Positions 1-5,565 of a stretch of DNA of 21,054 nt are shown one piece after another. Position 1 is the stretch's first letter. The number at the start of each line of letters is the position of its first letter. Position numbers and translations under genes: made by a program. Location of the stretch: positions 1 to 21,054 of the forward strand of contig JAZSHJ010000087.1 in the NCBI GenBank assembly GCA_045533175.1, given 5' to 3'. The notes under the pieces are model-generated. The model did no database searches, was not told the origin of the DNA, and saw nothing but the letters and a program-made list of their open reading frames with translations. The stretch is from SIG588 sp045533175 (GTDB lineage Bacteria; Bacillota; Clostridia; Oscillospirales; Acutalibacteraceae).

Positions 1-72
1 GCCGTAAATCTATTTAATGCGGCTTTATGAAGGAGAAGTTCGAATTGTTAAAGTGTGTGAAAGGAAAGAAAA

Positions 73-1254
73 ATGGTAAAAGGATCCGTACAGGAAAAAG
101 GTGGCTATTTGCATACCGTTATCAGCTACACCGATAAAGACGGTAAGCGAAAGCAAAAGTGGCAAAGCACAGGACTTACTGCCAAAGGTAACAAGCGCAA
201 GGCTCAGGAGCTTTTGAAAGAACGCATTGACGAGTTGGAGATGACACTTGAACGTGAAGAAACTCAAATACCCGATATGCCGTTCTCGCAGTTTATGTCA
301 AACTGGCTTGCGATGATTAAACCCACCGTTTTGATTACCACCTACGGCAGCTATCAGTATTTCATTGAAAAGAGAATTAACCCCCATTTTGATGAAAAGA
401 ATATTACACTGCAAAAGATAAGGACAGTAGATATTCAAGAGTATTACAACACAATGCTGTCGAAGGGTACAAAATGGAACTCGGTTGCAAAACATCACGC
501 GGTCATTCGCAAGGCTCTCGATTATGCGGTTAAGATGGATTACATATTGGTAAACCCCGCAGTAAAAATCGAAACACCTAAGCGACAAAAGTTCATTGCC
601 GAGCATTATAACCGTGATGAGCTTCAACAACTCTTTGAAGCGGTAAAGGGTGATTTGCTTGAAGTTCCCGTTATACTCTCAGCGTTCTATGGGCTTCGAA
701 GAAGTGAGGCTTTAGGACTAAAGTGGAGTGCGATTGATTTTGAGCAGAAAACCTTGTGTATTAAGCATACTGTGTGCCGAATATCTGTTGATGGCAAGGA
801 TGTAATTGTTCGCAAAGATACAACGAAAAACAAGACAAGCCTTAGAACATTGCCTTTAATACCTGACGTTGAAAAATTGTTGCTTAAAACCAAAAAGCAA
901 CAAGAGAGCAACAGAAGGAAATGTCGCAATGCATACAACAAGGAATTCCTTGATTATGTATGTGTGGATGATATGGGGAATCTTTTAAGACCGGATTATT
1001 TGTCGCAGCATTTACAGACTGTGCTTAAACGAAATAACTTGAAGCATATTCGGTATCACGATTTGCGACACTCTTGCGCTTCGCTATTACTTGCCAACGG
1101 TGTATCTTTAAAAGAAATCCAAGACTGGTTAGGCCACTCAGATTTCAGCACGACGGCAAATATTTATAGCCATTTAGAGTATGGAGCCAAGGTCAAGTCT
1201 GCTAACAAAATTGCAGAGAACTTGAGCCTTGAAGAAAAGACAAAGGACGGGTAA
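73..1254 (+). CDS. int: Tyrosine recombinase/site-specific integrase
   Basis: A 393-residue tyrosine integrase, the usual length for Bacillota phage/ICE integrases. Residues about 1-60 look like the arm-type DNA-binding domain (GKRKQKW region). Residues about 70-160 are the SAM-like core-binding domain, and about 175-380 the catalytic domain. The catalytic set is visible and complete: R209 in GLRRSEALGLKW, a likely Lys at 252/254, H329 and R332 in HDLRHS, H355 in LGHSDFST, and nucleophile Y365 in NIYSH. It should catalyse excision and integration between att sites by strand exchange through a 3'-phosphotyrosine. ATG at 73 follows AAGGAAAG at good spacing. Its stop codon lies in the loop of a hairpin. 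It points toward the tRNA-Leu/att region 1 kb away, with two cargo genes between. Confidence 0.95.
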   Translation: MVKGSVQEKGGYLHTVISYTDKDGKRKQKWQSTGLTAKGNKRKAQELLKERIDELEMTLEREETQIPDMPFSQFMSNWLAMIKPTVLITTYGSYQYFIEKRINPHFDEKNITLQKIRTVDIQEYYNTMLSKGTKWNSVAKHHAVIRKALDYAVKMDYILVNPAVKIETPKRQKFIAEHYNRDELQQLFEAVKGDLLEVPVILSAFYGLRRSEALGLKWSAIDFEQKTLCIKHTVCRISVDGKDVIVRKDTTKNKTSLRTLPLIPDVEKLLLKTKKQQESNRRKCRNAYNKEFLDYVCVDDMGNLLRPDYLSQHLQTVLKRNNLKHIRYHDLRHSCASLLLANGVSLKEIQDWLGHSDFSTTANIYSHLEYGAKVKSANKIAENLSLEEKTKDG

Positions 1255-1265
1255 ATCCCGTCCTT
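1243..1265. terminator. Hairpin between convergent int and cargo genes
   Basis: Perfect 9-bp inverted repeat AAGGACGGG/CCCGTCCTT with a 5-nt loop that contains the integrase stop codon. On the minus strand it is followed by TTTGTCTTTTC, so it is best suited to end the cargo transcript coming from the right. On the plus strand no U-tract follows. Confidence 0.65.
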
Positions 1266-1288
1266 ATACATATATAATGACTACGTTA

Positions 1289-1486
1289 TTAATCTTTCTT
1301 TTTAGGTTCTACGCCTTCATTAATTCTTTGCAAACCAAAAGTCGTTTTGCCTAGACCTCTTTGTGAAATTTCTATTCCTATGCCTTCTGCTGTTGAATTG
1401 TTAACAGGTTGTGCTGACAAGGGCGGAAGTTCACCTTTTGCCAAAGCATTGGCTATATCCTTTGCGTTATTAGATTTATCACACAT
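1289..1486 (-). CDS. Small hypothetical protein, second gene of the element cargo cassette
   Basis: A 65-residue protein I do not recognise. It is polar, starts MCDKSNNAKDIANALAKG, has a Pro/Ser/Asn-rich middle, contains GLGKTTFGLQ near residue 45 and ends in a charged PKKKD tail. It has no membrane segment or signal peptide. GLGKTT superficially resembles part of a P-loop, but the protein is far too short for an NTPase. ATG at 1486 lies 2 nt after the stop of the membrane-protein gene. Its ribosome site GGAGGAAA is formed by the last codons (Gly-Gly-Lys-stop) of that gene, so the two are very likely co-transcribed and translationally coupled. That arrangement is the main evidence that it is real. 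Confidence 0.7.
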   Translation of the reverse strand: MCDKSNNAKDIANALAKGELPPLSAQPVNNSTAEGIGIEISQRGLGKTTFGLQRINEGVEPKKKD

Positions 1487-1488
1487 TT

Positions 1489-2034
1489 TTATTTTCCTCC
1501 AAACATTGTATTATGAATTATAATGTATATGGTAAATAGAATTATCGAAATTGCTGTGAATAGCCAGCTTCTTCGATAAAGCGGTATTCTTGAATCGTTT
1601 TTTTCTTTATTGTGTAGAGTTGCCGTTATATACAAATCTATCAATTTTAAAGATAAAACTCTAACATCATTTGTAATATAATCTGTTCCATAAATATCTT
1701 GTGGTTTGATAACATTATAATCACGTGTCATTATAACTTTTGCCAACATAATAACTGCAATCAATGTTAAAATCAAAGCTGCTGAATATGTAATGAACAG
1801 ACAAGAAGGTAAAATTAAATCAGAAAAATTAGCAATTTCAATTTTAAATATGTTTCTAAAGTCGTTCATTTCGGCTAGAGCCAAAAAATAAGCAGATATT
1901 ATCGGCAAAGCAATGCTTGTTTTACTGTCGATAATTGAAGTTCTATTATGTTCAATTTCATATTCACTTTTAGCGGTTTCTAAAAATAATGATATTGATT
2001 TAGTATTATCGTTATTATTGGCTGTTTCACTCAT
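1489..2034 (-). CDS. Multi-pass membrane protein of unknown function (element cargo)
   Basis: A 181-residue protein. A polar N-terminus (about 1-35) holds a charged EYEIEHNRTSIIDSK motif that runs into TM1 (about 38-56). A long hydrophobic stretch at about 72-101 may form one or two helices. A soluble stretch of about 50 residues follows (YGTDYITNDVRVLSLKLIDLYI), then a final TM at about 154-175. A charged ExxR...IDxK lead into the first helix plus a late C-terminal TM recalls small membrane effectors of the SLATT/Pycsar-TM type used in phage defence. This is resemblance of layout only, not a recognised family match. Start ATG at 2034 follows AAGAGGAG, and a consensus promoter lies upstream. 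It lies between integrase and tRNA att region, a usual place for element cargo. Confidence 0.8.
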   Translation of the reverse strand: MSETANNNDNTKSISLFLETAKSEYEIEHNRTSIIDSKTSIALPIISAYFLALAEMNDFRNIFKIEIANFSDLILPSCLFITYSAALILTLIAVIMLAKVIMTRDYNVIKPQDIYGTDYITNDVRVLSLKLIDLYITATLHNKEKNDSRIPLYRRSWLFTAISIILFTIYIIIHNTMFGGK

Positions 2035-2056
2035 TTTTTACACACTCCTCTTGAAT

Positions 2057-2085
2057 ATTATATCATATAAACAATGGTTTGACAA
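2057..2085 (-). promoter_or_regulatory. Sigma-A promoter of the cargo cassette
   Basis: On the minus strand TTGTCA (2080-2085), a 17-bp spacer and TATAAT (2057-2062) precede the AAGAGGAG ribosome site (2045-2052) and ATG at 2034. The near-perfect match suggests the cassette is strongly transcribed on its own unless repressed. Confidence 0.85.
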
Positions 2086-2092
2086 GAACCAT
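2074..2092. promoter_or_regulatory. Palindrome over the cassette -35 box, possible operator
   Basis: ATGGTT (2074-2079) and AACCAT (2087-2092) form a perfect 6-bp inverted repeat with a 7-bp centre that contains the whole -35 hexamer. This is the geometry expected of a repressor operator. No repressor gene is visible in the window. Confidence 0.45.
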
Positions 2093-2150
2093 CATTATTG
2101 TGTTATTAGATTATACACGGTTCGACGATAATATATAAAAGCCCAAATAT

Positions 2151-2169
2151 TTTCTAACAGATTTCTAAC
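2151..2169. repeat. Arm-like repeat, left copy (two TTTCTAAC units)
   Basis: TTTCTAACAGATTTCTAAC contains two TTTCTAAC units 11 bp apart, one helical turn. Its reverse complement matches 2416-2434 in 17 of 19 positions. The pair is inverted around the tRNA-Leu. Spacing and position resemble integrase arm-binding sites; this is inferred. Confidence 0.6.
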
Positions 2170-2205
2170 GAATTTTGGGGTAAAATTACCTTAATTTTGA
2201 CATTA

Positions 2206-2231
2206 AAAACACTTGAATCTCAAGGTGTTTT
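2206..2231 (-). terminator. Second weak hairpin downstream of tRNA-Leu
   Basis: A 9-bp stem including one G-T pair (AAAACAC.. / ..GTGTTTT) lies 6 bp beyond the main tRNA terminator. It may be a back-up terminator. The stem is AT-rich and the U-tract is short. Confidence 0.35.
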
Positions 2232-2236
2232 CAGAC

Positions 2237-2280
2237 AAAGAAAATCTCTCAAACCCGCATAAACACTGGGTTTGAGAGAT
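2237..2280 (-). terminator. Intrinsic terminator of tRNA-Leu
   Basis: Perfect 13-bp stem ATCTCTCAAACCC (2268-2280 read on the minus strand) with GGGTTTGAGAGAT (2244-2256), followed on the minus strand by TTTTCTTTG. It begins 3 nt after the encoded CCA end. Confidence 0.9.
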
Positions 2281-2282
2281 GA

Positions 2283-2369
2283 TGGTGCGGGTAACAGGAC
2301 TTGAACCTGCACAGCCTTGCGACCATTAGAACCTGAATCTAACGCGTCTGCCAATTCCGCCATACCCGC
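2283..2369 (-). tRNA. tRNA-Leu (CAG), complete, CCA encoded
   Basis: An 87-nt class II tRNA. Acceptor GCGGGTA pairs perfectly with TACCCGC, followed by discriminator A and encoded CCA (2283-2285). The D-arm has GGCGGAATTGGCAGACGC. The anticodon stem TTAGA/TCTAA closes the loop TTCAGGT with anticodon CAG, a long variable arm follows, and the T-arm holds GGTTCAAGTCC. A 13-bp terminator follows at once. No good promoter lies directly upstream; the nearest strong one is at 2629-2657, ahead of the truncated second copy. It probably marks an integration site, since its 5' half is duplicated 227 bp away. Confidence 0.97.
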
Positions 2370-2373
2370 ATAT
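2331..2373. repeat. Direct repeat, copy 1 (tRNA-Leu 5' half, putative att core)
   Basis: 43 bp covering the tRNA-Leu anticodon loop to its 5' end plus four flanking bases. It matches 2558-2600 with one mismatch (position 2365 versus 2592). Identity stops right at the anticodon loop, which suggests strand exchange there. Confidence 0.85.
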
Positions 2374-2415
2374 ATGACTTAAATCCTTTCGAAAATCTTA
2401 GAACCGAAACGGTTT

Positions 2416-2434
2416 ATTAGAAATCCGTTAGAAA
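2416..2434. repeat. Arm-like repeat, right copy (two TTAGAAA units)
   Basis: ATTAGAAATCCGTTAGAAA has two TTAGAAA units 11 bp apart, inverted relative to 2151-2169. Another TTAGAA occurs at 2398-2403. A candidate integrase or excisionase arm site. Confidence 0.6.
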
Positions 2435-2467
2435 TAAGTGTTTTTTTGAGATTTTTGAACAAACAGG

Positions 2468-2500
2468 AATCAAGGTCAAAAATCGTGAAACCCCTTGATT
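2468..2500. other. Hairpin in the att spacer
   Basis: AATCAAGG and CCTTGATT form an 8-bp stem around a 17-nt loop, followed on the plus strand by a few T residues. It lies between the truncated and complete tRNA copies and could act as a weak plus-strand terminator. No gene is visible in 2374-2557. Confidence 0.35.
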
Positions 2501-2526
2501 TTATGCGGTTCTTCTAAAGAAACAGC

Positions 2527-2596
2527 AGAGGTCTAAAAGAACCTCTCGCGCGTTAGTACCTGAATCTAACGCGTCTGCCAATTCCGCCATATCCGC
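2527..2596 (-). pseudogene. Truncated tRNA-Leu(CAG) (5' half only)
   Basis: The 5' half (GCGGATA acceptor strand, D-arm, anticodon loop TTCAGGT; 2558-2596) is intact and nearly identical to the complete copy. Past the anticodon loop it diverges: CTAACGCG forms an 8-bp repeat with CGCGTTAG (2549-2573). A T-arm-like AGAGG..CCTCT hairpin follows (2527-2546), but no matching 3' acceptor strand or CCA exists. It is either a gene cut by integration at the anticodon loop or a decayed tandem copy. Its excellent promoter shows it stands at an original tRNA locus. Confidence 0.75.
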
Positions 2597-2600
2597 ATAT
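2558..2600. repeat. Direct repeat, copy 2 (putative att core)
   Basis: Second copy of the 43-bp repeat described at 2331-2373. The two copies are offset by 227 bp. Confidence 0.85.
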
Positions 2601-2628
2601 TTCCACCGCTGTTGCGGCGACAAGTGAT

Positions 2629-2657
2629 ATTATAGCGAATGGTATTTCAAATGTCAA
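2629..2657 (-). promoter_or_regulatory. Consensus sigma-A promoter of the tRNA-Leu locus
   Basis: Both hexamers match consensus on the minus strand: TTGACA (2652-2657), 17 bp, TATAAT (2629-2634). It would start transcripts near 2622 into the truncated tRNA and on through the att spacer to the complete tRNA-Leu and its terminator. It lies about 40 bp downstream of the sigF stop, in a very AT-rich stretch. Confidence 0.9.
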
Positions 2658-2695
2658 GGGATTTTTAAAAATTTTTCGTGATTTTTAAAAAAGTT

Positions 2696-3355
2696 TTATC
2701 CCGTTAATTTGCGCCTCAGCTCTTGCAGAATCACCCGTTCACGACGGGACACCTGCACCTGTGTCATCCCCAACGCCTCGGCAGTTACTTGCTGTGTCCG
2801 ACGGTGTATATACCGCCATTCGATCAAGCGACGATCGCGCTCATCCAATTCCGAAATCACCTGTCGCAACGCCAAACGGTCAGTAATGCTTTCTTCGGGC
2901 GGAGCGACGGGCAGATCGATCTGATCGCTGTCGTCACTATCGTCCCAACGCGTCAGCGACAGCGGCGGCAAAGATGCTCCGAGCGCTTCCGCAGCGGTCG
3001 CTGTGTCCACACCGAGGCGCACAGCCAATTCGCCGACGGAAGGTTCGCGCCCCGCTTCCCCCGCAAACCGTTCGCGTTCGCGGGCGGCACGCAACGACAA
3101 CTCTTTTAGCGTGCGCCCCACCTTAACGGCACCGCCGTCGCGGAATAAGCGGCGTATTTCCCCCATAATCACCGGCACGGCATAGGTGGAAAGCCGCAAC
3201 CCGCGCGTGGCATCAAATCCATCCACCGCTTTCACCAATCCCACACAACCCGCTTGCACAAGATCGTCGTATTCCACGCCGCGCCCCATAAAGCGGCGAG
3301 CGCATGCGTGCACCAAACCCATGTTTTCACAAACGATCGTATTGCGTTTTGTCAC
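2696..3355 (-). CDS. sigF: RNA polymerase sigma-F factor (forespore-specific)
   Basis: 219 residues. Region 2 is about 8-72 (YDDLVQAGCVGLVKAVDGFD, then STYAVPVIMGEIRRLFRD, typical of sporulation sigma factors). Region 3 is about 72-127 (VKVGRTLKEL). Region 4 is about 160-217, with the helix-turn-helix TAEALGMTQVQVSRRER. It directs RNA polymerase to early forespore genes and is held inactive by SpoIIAB until partner switching. It is shorter at the N-terminus than Bacillus SigF (about 255). The chosen GTG start overlaps the spoIIAB stop in GTGA, typical of translational coupling. Third gene of spoIIA. No GC-rich terminator follows, only an AT-rich stretch with GGGAT/ATCCC ends, so read-through toward the tRNA locus is possible. 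Confidence 0.95.
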   Translation of the reverse strand: MTKRNTIVCENMGLVHACARRFMGRGVEYDDLVQAGCVGLVKAVDGFDATRGLRLSTYAVPVIMGEIRRLFRDGGAVKVGRTLKELSLRAARERERFAGEAGREPSVGELAVRLGVDTATAAEALGASLPPLSLTRWDDSDDSDQIDLPVAPPEESITDRLALRQVISELDERDRRLIEWRYIHRRTQQVTAEALGMTQVQVSRRERVILQELRRKLTG

Positions 3356-3804
3356 GACGAAGCCGCCTCTTCCTCCCGATGTATGTACTTTTCAAGAGTC
3401 ACTACCGTGCCGCGTCCGCGCTCCGAACGCACCTTCACCTTGTCGCACAAACTCTCCATCACCGAAAAACCCAAACCCGACCGTTCTTCACCGCCGGTTG
3501 TGAAGAGAGGTTCGCGCGCTTTTTCCACGTCGGCAATGCCGCACCCGCGATCCTGCACACGAATTACCACACGCCCGTTGCGATACAAACGCGCCGTCAG
3601 AACGATCTCACCCGCTTCGCCTTTGTAGGCATGTACAATGCAGTTGGTCACCGCTTCGGAAACCGCCGTGCGAATATCCACGAGTTCATCCACACGCGGA
3701 TCCAGTTGCGATACAAACGCCGCAATGACCGATCGTGCCAAACTTTCGTTTGCCGATAAACCGGGCAAAATCAATTTGATCTCATTTTCCGCTTTTACAC
3801 GCAT
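3352..3804 (-). CDS. spoIIAB: Anti-sigma F factor and SpoIIAA kinase
   Basis: 150 residues, the normal family length. It has the GHKL ATPase fold: N-box AVSEAVTNCIVHAY with E50 and N54, G1 box DRGCGI (85-90), and G2 box RSGLGFSVM (about 108-115). It binds and silences SigF, and phosphorylates SpoIIAA on serine using ATP. Its start lies 23 bp inside spoIIAA, with ribosome site GGAGGGA 7 nt upstream of ATG at 3804. It shares four bases with sigF. The tight overlaps fit the balanced synthesis needed for the switch. The C-terminus is unusually acidic (HREEEAASS). Confidence 0.97.
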   Translation of the reverse strand: MRVKAENEIKLILPGLSANESLARSVIAAFVSQLDPRVDELVDIRTAVSEAVTNCIVHAYKGEAGEIVLTARLYRNGRVVIRVQDRGCGIADVEKAREPLFTTGGEERSGLGFSVMESLCDKVKVRSERGRGTVVTLEKYIHREEEAASS

Positions 3805-4123
3805 GTTGTTGTCCCTCCTGTTCCCAAATGTCCAAATTATCCAGTCCTGCCATACGCATCATCTGCCGCACACGTTCACCCGCACCGCACACCCGCAGTT
3901 CCCCGCCGATGATCCGCATTTGGCGATATCGCCCCATAACCAAACCGACACCCGAACTGTCCATGAAACTCACACCTGAAAAATCCATGTATAACCGCCT
4001 GGGATTTTGGCGTTCGACCGCGGCATCGATCTCTTCCCGCAACGGAGCCGCCGTATGGTGATCGATCTCTCCCGACAGTCGCGCAACCAATTCCCGTTCG
4101 TGACGTTCCAGTTGTACTGCCAT
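3782..4123 (-). CDS. spoIIAA: Anti-sigma F factor antagonist
   Basis: A 113-residue STAS-domain protein. The signature FMDSSGVGLVMGRY is present; the second serine (S57) is the expected site phosphorylated by SpoIIAB and dephosphorylated by SpoIIE. Unphosphorylated SpoIIAA displaces SigF from SpoIIAB. ATG at 4123 has AAAGGA at 4133-4138, 9 nt upstream. First gene of spoIIA. A terminator-like hairpin ends only 25 bp before the start codon, leaving no room for a promoter in between, so the operon promoter must lie farther up, in or beyond the 3' end of folC. Confidence 0.97.
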   Translation of the reverse strand: MAVQLERHERELVARLSGEIDHHTAAPLREEIDAAVERQNPRRLYMDFSGVSFMDSSGVGLVMGRYRQMRIIGGELRVCGAGERVRQMMRMAGLDNLDIWEQEGQQHACKSGK

Positions 4124-4140
4124 TGTGTCCCGTCCTTTCC

Positions 4141-4178
4141 AAAATGAAACAAGCCTTTATCTAATGATAAAGGCTTGT
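4141..4178 (-). terminator. Terminator/attenuator between folC and spoIIAA
   Basis: Perfect 13-bp stem ACAAGCCTTTATC/GATAAAGGCTTGT with a 4-nt loop (4149-4178). On the minus strand it is followed by TTCATTTT, which runs straight into the spoIIAA ribosome site. It should end the folC transcript. If spoIIA is transcribed from further upstream, the same hairpin sits in its leader. Confidence 0.8.
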
Positions 4179-4210
4179 CTGTGTGAATCTGCGCGAAATG
4201 CGCCGACGTA

Positions 4211-5509
4211 TTATTCAATCTTTTGCCGTTCGGCGGCGAATTCGCACGCAAACGGACGAACAGCGGACGCCGTGTAAAACGAACCGCCGACAAACAACGG
4301 TGCATCCCCTGCGAGGTGGCGTGCCGTATTCCAAGCTTCTTGCGGCGCATCCGCAACATACACCTCGCGCACACCGGCCGCCGTAAACTTCGCGGCCAAT
4401 TGTGCCGCGGGCAGAGCGCGCGGATTCGGCGGTGTGCAACACACCACCCGTGCCGCATAAGGTGCCAACAACGCCGTACAAGCGGCGGTATCCTTATCCC
4501 GCAACATACCGAATAACAGAGTAACGGGGGCTTCCTTCCCTATCACTTGCAGTTGTGCAGCCACCTCCTTGATTCCGTGGGGGTTGTGCGCACCGTCCAA
4601 CACAATTAACGGGTTGCGGCAAACCACTTCCTCACGACAAGGCAACGTAGCCGCAGAAAGTCCGCGACAACACGCCTCGGCATCTGCCCCAAAACCGCAC
4701 GCCGAAAGCGCACGCACCGTTTCCAATGCGGTGAGTGCGTTATCCACCTGAAATTCACCACCCAACGGAAGGGTGTATTCTTCTCCGTCAAAGGCAAAGC
4801 GAACCTCGCCCGGCCGACTGCAAAGTAACCTGGCGGCACGGCGGTTGGGTTGCCGCACCGTAAGGCCGTAGGCGGCGGCTTGCTCGAACAGCACCGCCAA
4901 CGCCTCGGACGACTGGGACGGGGCCGTGACAACGGTGCACGGCGGTTTGATAATGCCGCATTTTTCCCGCGCGATGTCTTCCACCGTTTCGCCCAAAAAC
5001 GCGGTGTGATCCCGATCAATGGGGGTAAATACTGCGGCAAGCGGCGGCGGACACACATTCGTGGCATCCTCACGGCCGCCCATCCCGCACTCCAACACGC
5101 ACACATCCACACGCTCTTCATTAAAATAGGTAAAGGCGGCGGCGGTCAGCAGTTCAAACTCGGTCAACCGTGCAGGCGCATCCAAAGAGTCTTGGATATC
5201 CTTCCATTGTCCGATCAAAGCGGCAAATCGTTCTTCCGTGAGTCCCACACCGTCCAGCGTTACGGTATCACACACGCCCGTCACGGCGGGCGAAGAATAC
5301 ATCCCAACACGCCATCCCGCCGCGGTAAGAATACATTGGATCATACGGGCGGTGGACCCTTTTCCGTTCGTGCCTGCCACGTGAATCACCTTCAGGCGGC
5401 GTTGCGGATCACCCGCCGTTGCCAACGCATGACGCAAACGGTCAAGGCCAAGACGAATCCCGCTTTCACGCAGAGATTCACAATATTGTACGGCTTCATT
5501 AAAGGTCAT
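4211..5509 (-). CDS. folC: Folylpolyglutamate synthase/dihydrofolate synthase
   Basis: 432 residues from ATG 5509. It ligates glutamate to folates (and probably to dihydropteroate) with ATP in the cytoplasm. Mur-ligase-type features: P-loop GTNGKGST (46-53), TEFELLTAAAF (about 116-126), LECGMGG (about 139-145), D-H-T-A-FLG (about 167), REKCGIIK (about 181), and DGAHNPHG (305-312) starting the C-terminal domain. The usual PGR motif ahead of DGAHNP reads PCR here. A TTG start at 5527 is possible, but ATG 5509 lies 9 nt after AAAGGA (5519-5524) and is preferred. It follows a membrane-protein gene and its terminator, and precedes spoIIA. Confidence 0.95.
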   Translation of the reverse strand: MTFNEAVQYCESLRESGIRLGLDRLRHALATAGDPQRRLKVIHVAGTNGKGSTARMIQCILTAAGWRVGMYSSPAVTGVCDTVTLDGVGLTEERFAALIGQWKDIQDSLDAPARLTEFELLTAAAFTYFNEERVDVCVLECGMGGREDATNVCPPPLAAVFTPIDRDHTAFLGETVEDIAREKCGIIKPPCTVVTAPSQSSEALAVLFEQAAAYGLTVRQPNRRAARLLCSRPGEVRFAFDGEEYTLPLGGEFQVDNALTALETVRALSACGFGADAEACCRGLSAATLPCREEVVCRNPLIVLDGAHNPHGIKEVAAQLQVIGKEAPVTLLFGMLRDKDTAACTALLAPYAARVVCCTPPNPRALPAAQLAAKFTAAGVREVYVADAPQEAWNTARHLAGDAPLFVGGSFYTASAVRPFACEFAAERQKIE

Positions 5510-5525
5510 GATGTCCGTTCCTTTC

Positions 5526-5559
5526 AAAAAACGGGAACTGCCGTCGGGCAGTCCCCGTT
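5526..5559 (-). terminator. Terminator between the acidic-tail membrane protein and folC
   Basis: AACGGG-ACTGCC stem with one A-C mismatch and a GTCG-type loop, followed on the minus strand by TTTTTT that abuts the folC ribosome site AAAGGA. Strong intrinsic terminator form, with no room for a folC promoter between it and the folC start. Confidence 0.8.
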
Positions 5560-5565
5560 ATACGT

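Larger units (their letters stand above)
1..2557. mobile_element. End of an integrative element (integrase, cargo, att region)
   Basis: This AT-rich stretch carries a tyrosine integrase, a two-gene cargo cassette and a tRNA-Leu with duplicated tRNA sequence and inverted arm-like repeats. Base composition changes to the GC-richer host type just after the tRNA promoter near 2.66 kb, where the spoIIA operon begins. The other end of the element lies beyond the left edge, so its size and class (prophage, ICE or island) cannot be told. Bases 1-72 hold no complete gene: the first frame is open only to a stop at 28-30, which could be the tail of an upstream gene, and an AAGGAAAG-type ribosome site precedes the integrase start. 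The right boundary is placed at the truncated tRNA copy (2558-2596). It could instead lie at the complete tRNA (2283-2369). Confidence 0.65.

Noticed and set aside
1420..1452. P-loop in the 65-residue cargo protein (GLGKTT)
   Set aside because: The protein is too short for any NTPase fold, and no GxxxxGK[ST] spacing or Walker B is present.
4207..4250. SigH-type promoter for spoIIA (ATTGAATAA at the folC stop)
   Set aside because: The -10-like sequence is made by the last folC codons, and no AGGA-type -35 lies 11-12 bp upstream. Kept only as a note in the spoIIA finding.
5510..5560. Folate (THF) riboswitch in front of folC
   Set aside because: Only a simple terminator hairpin is present; the ~30 bp available cannot hold the riboswitch fold.
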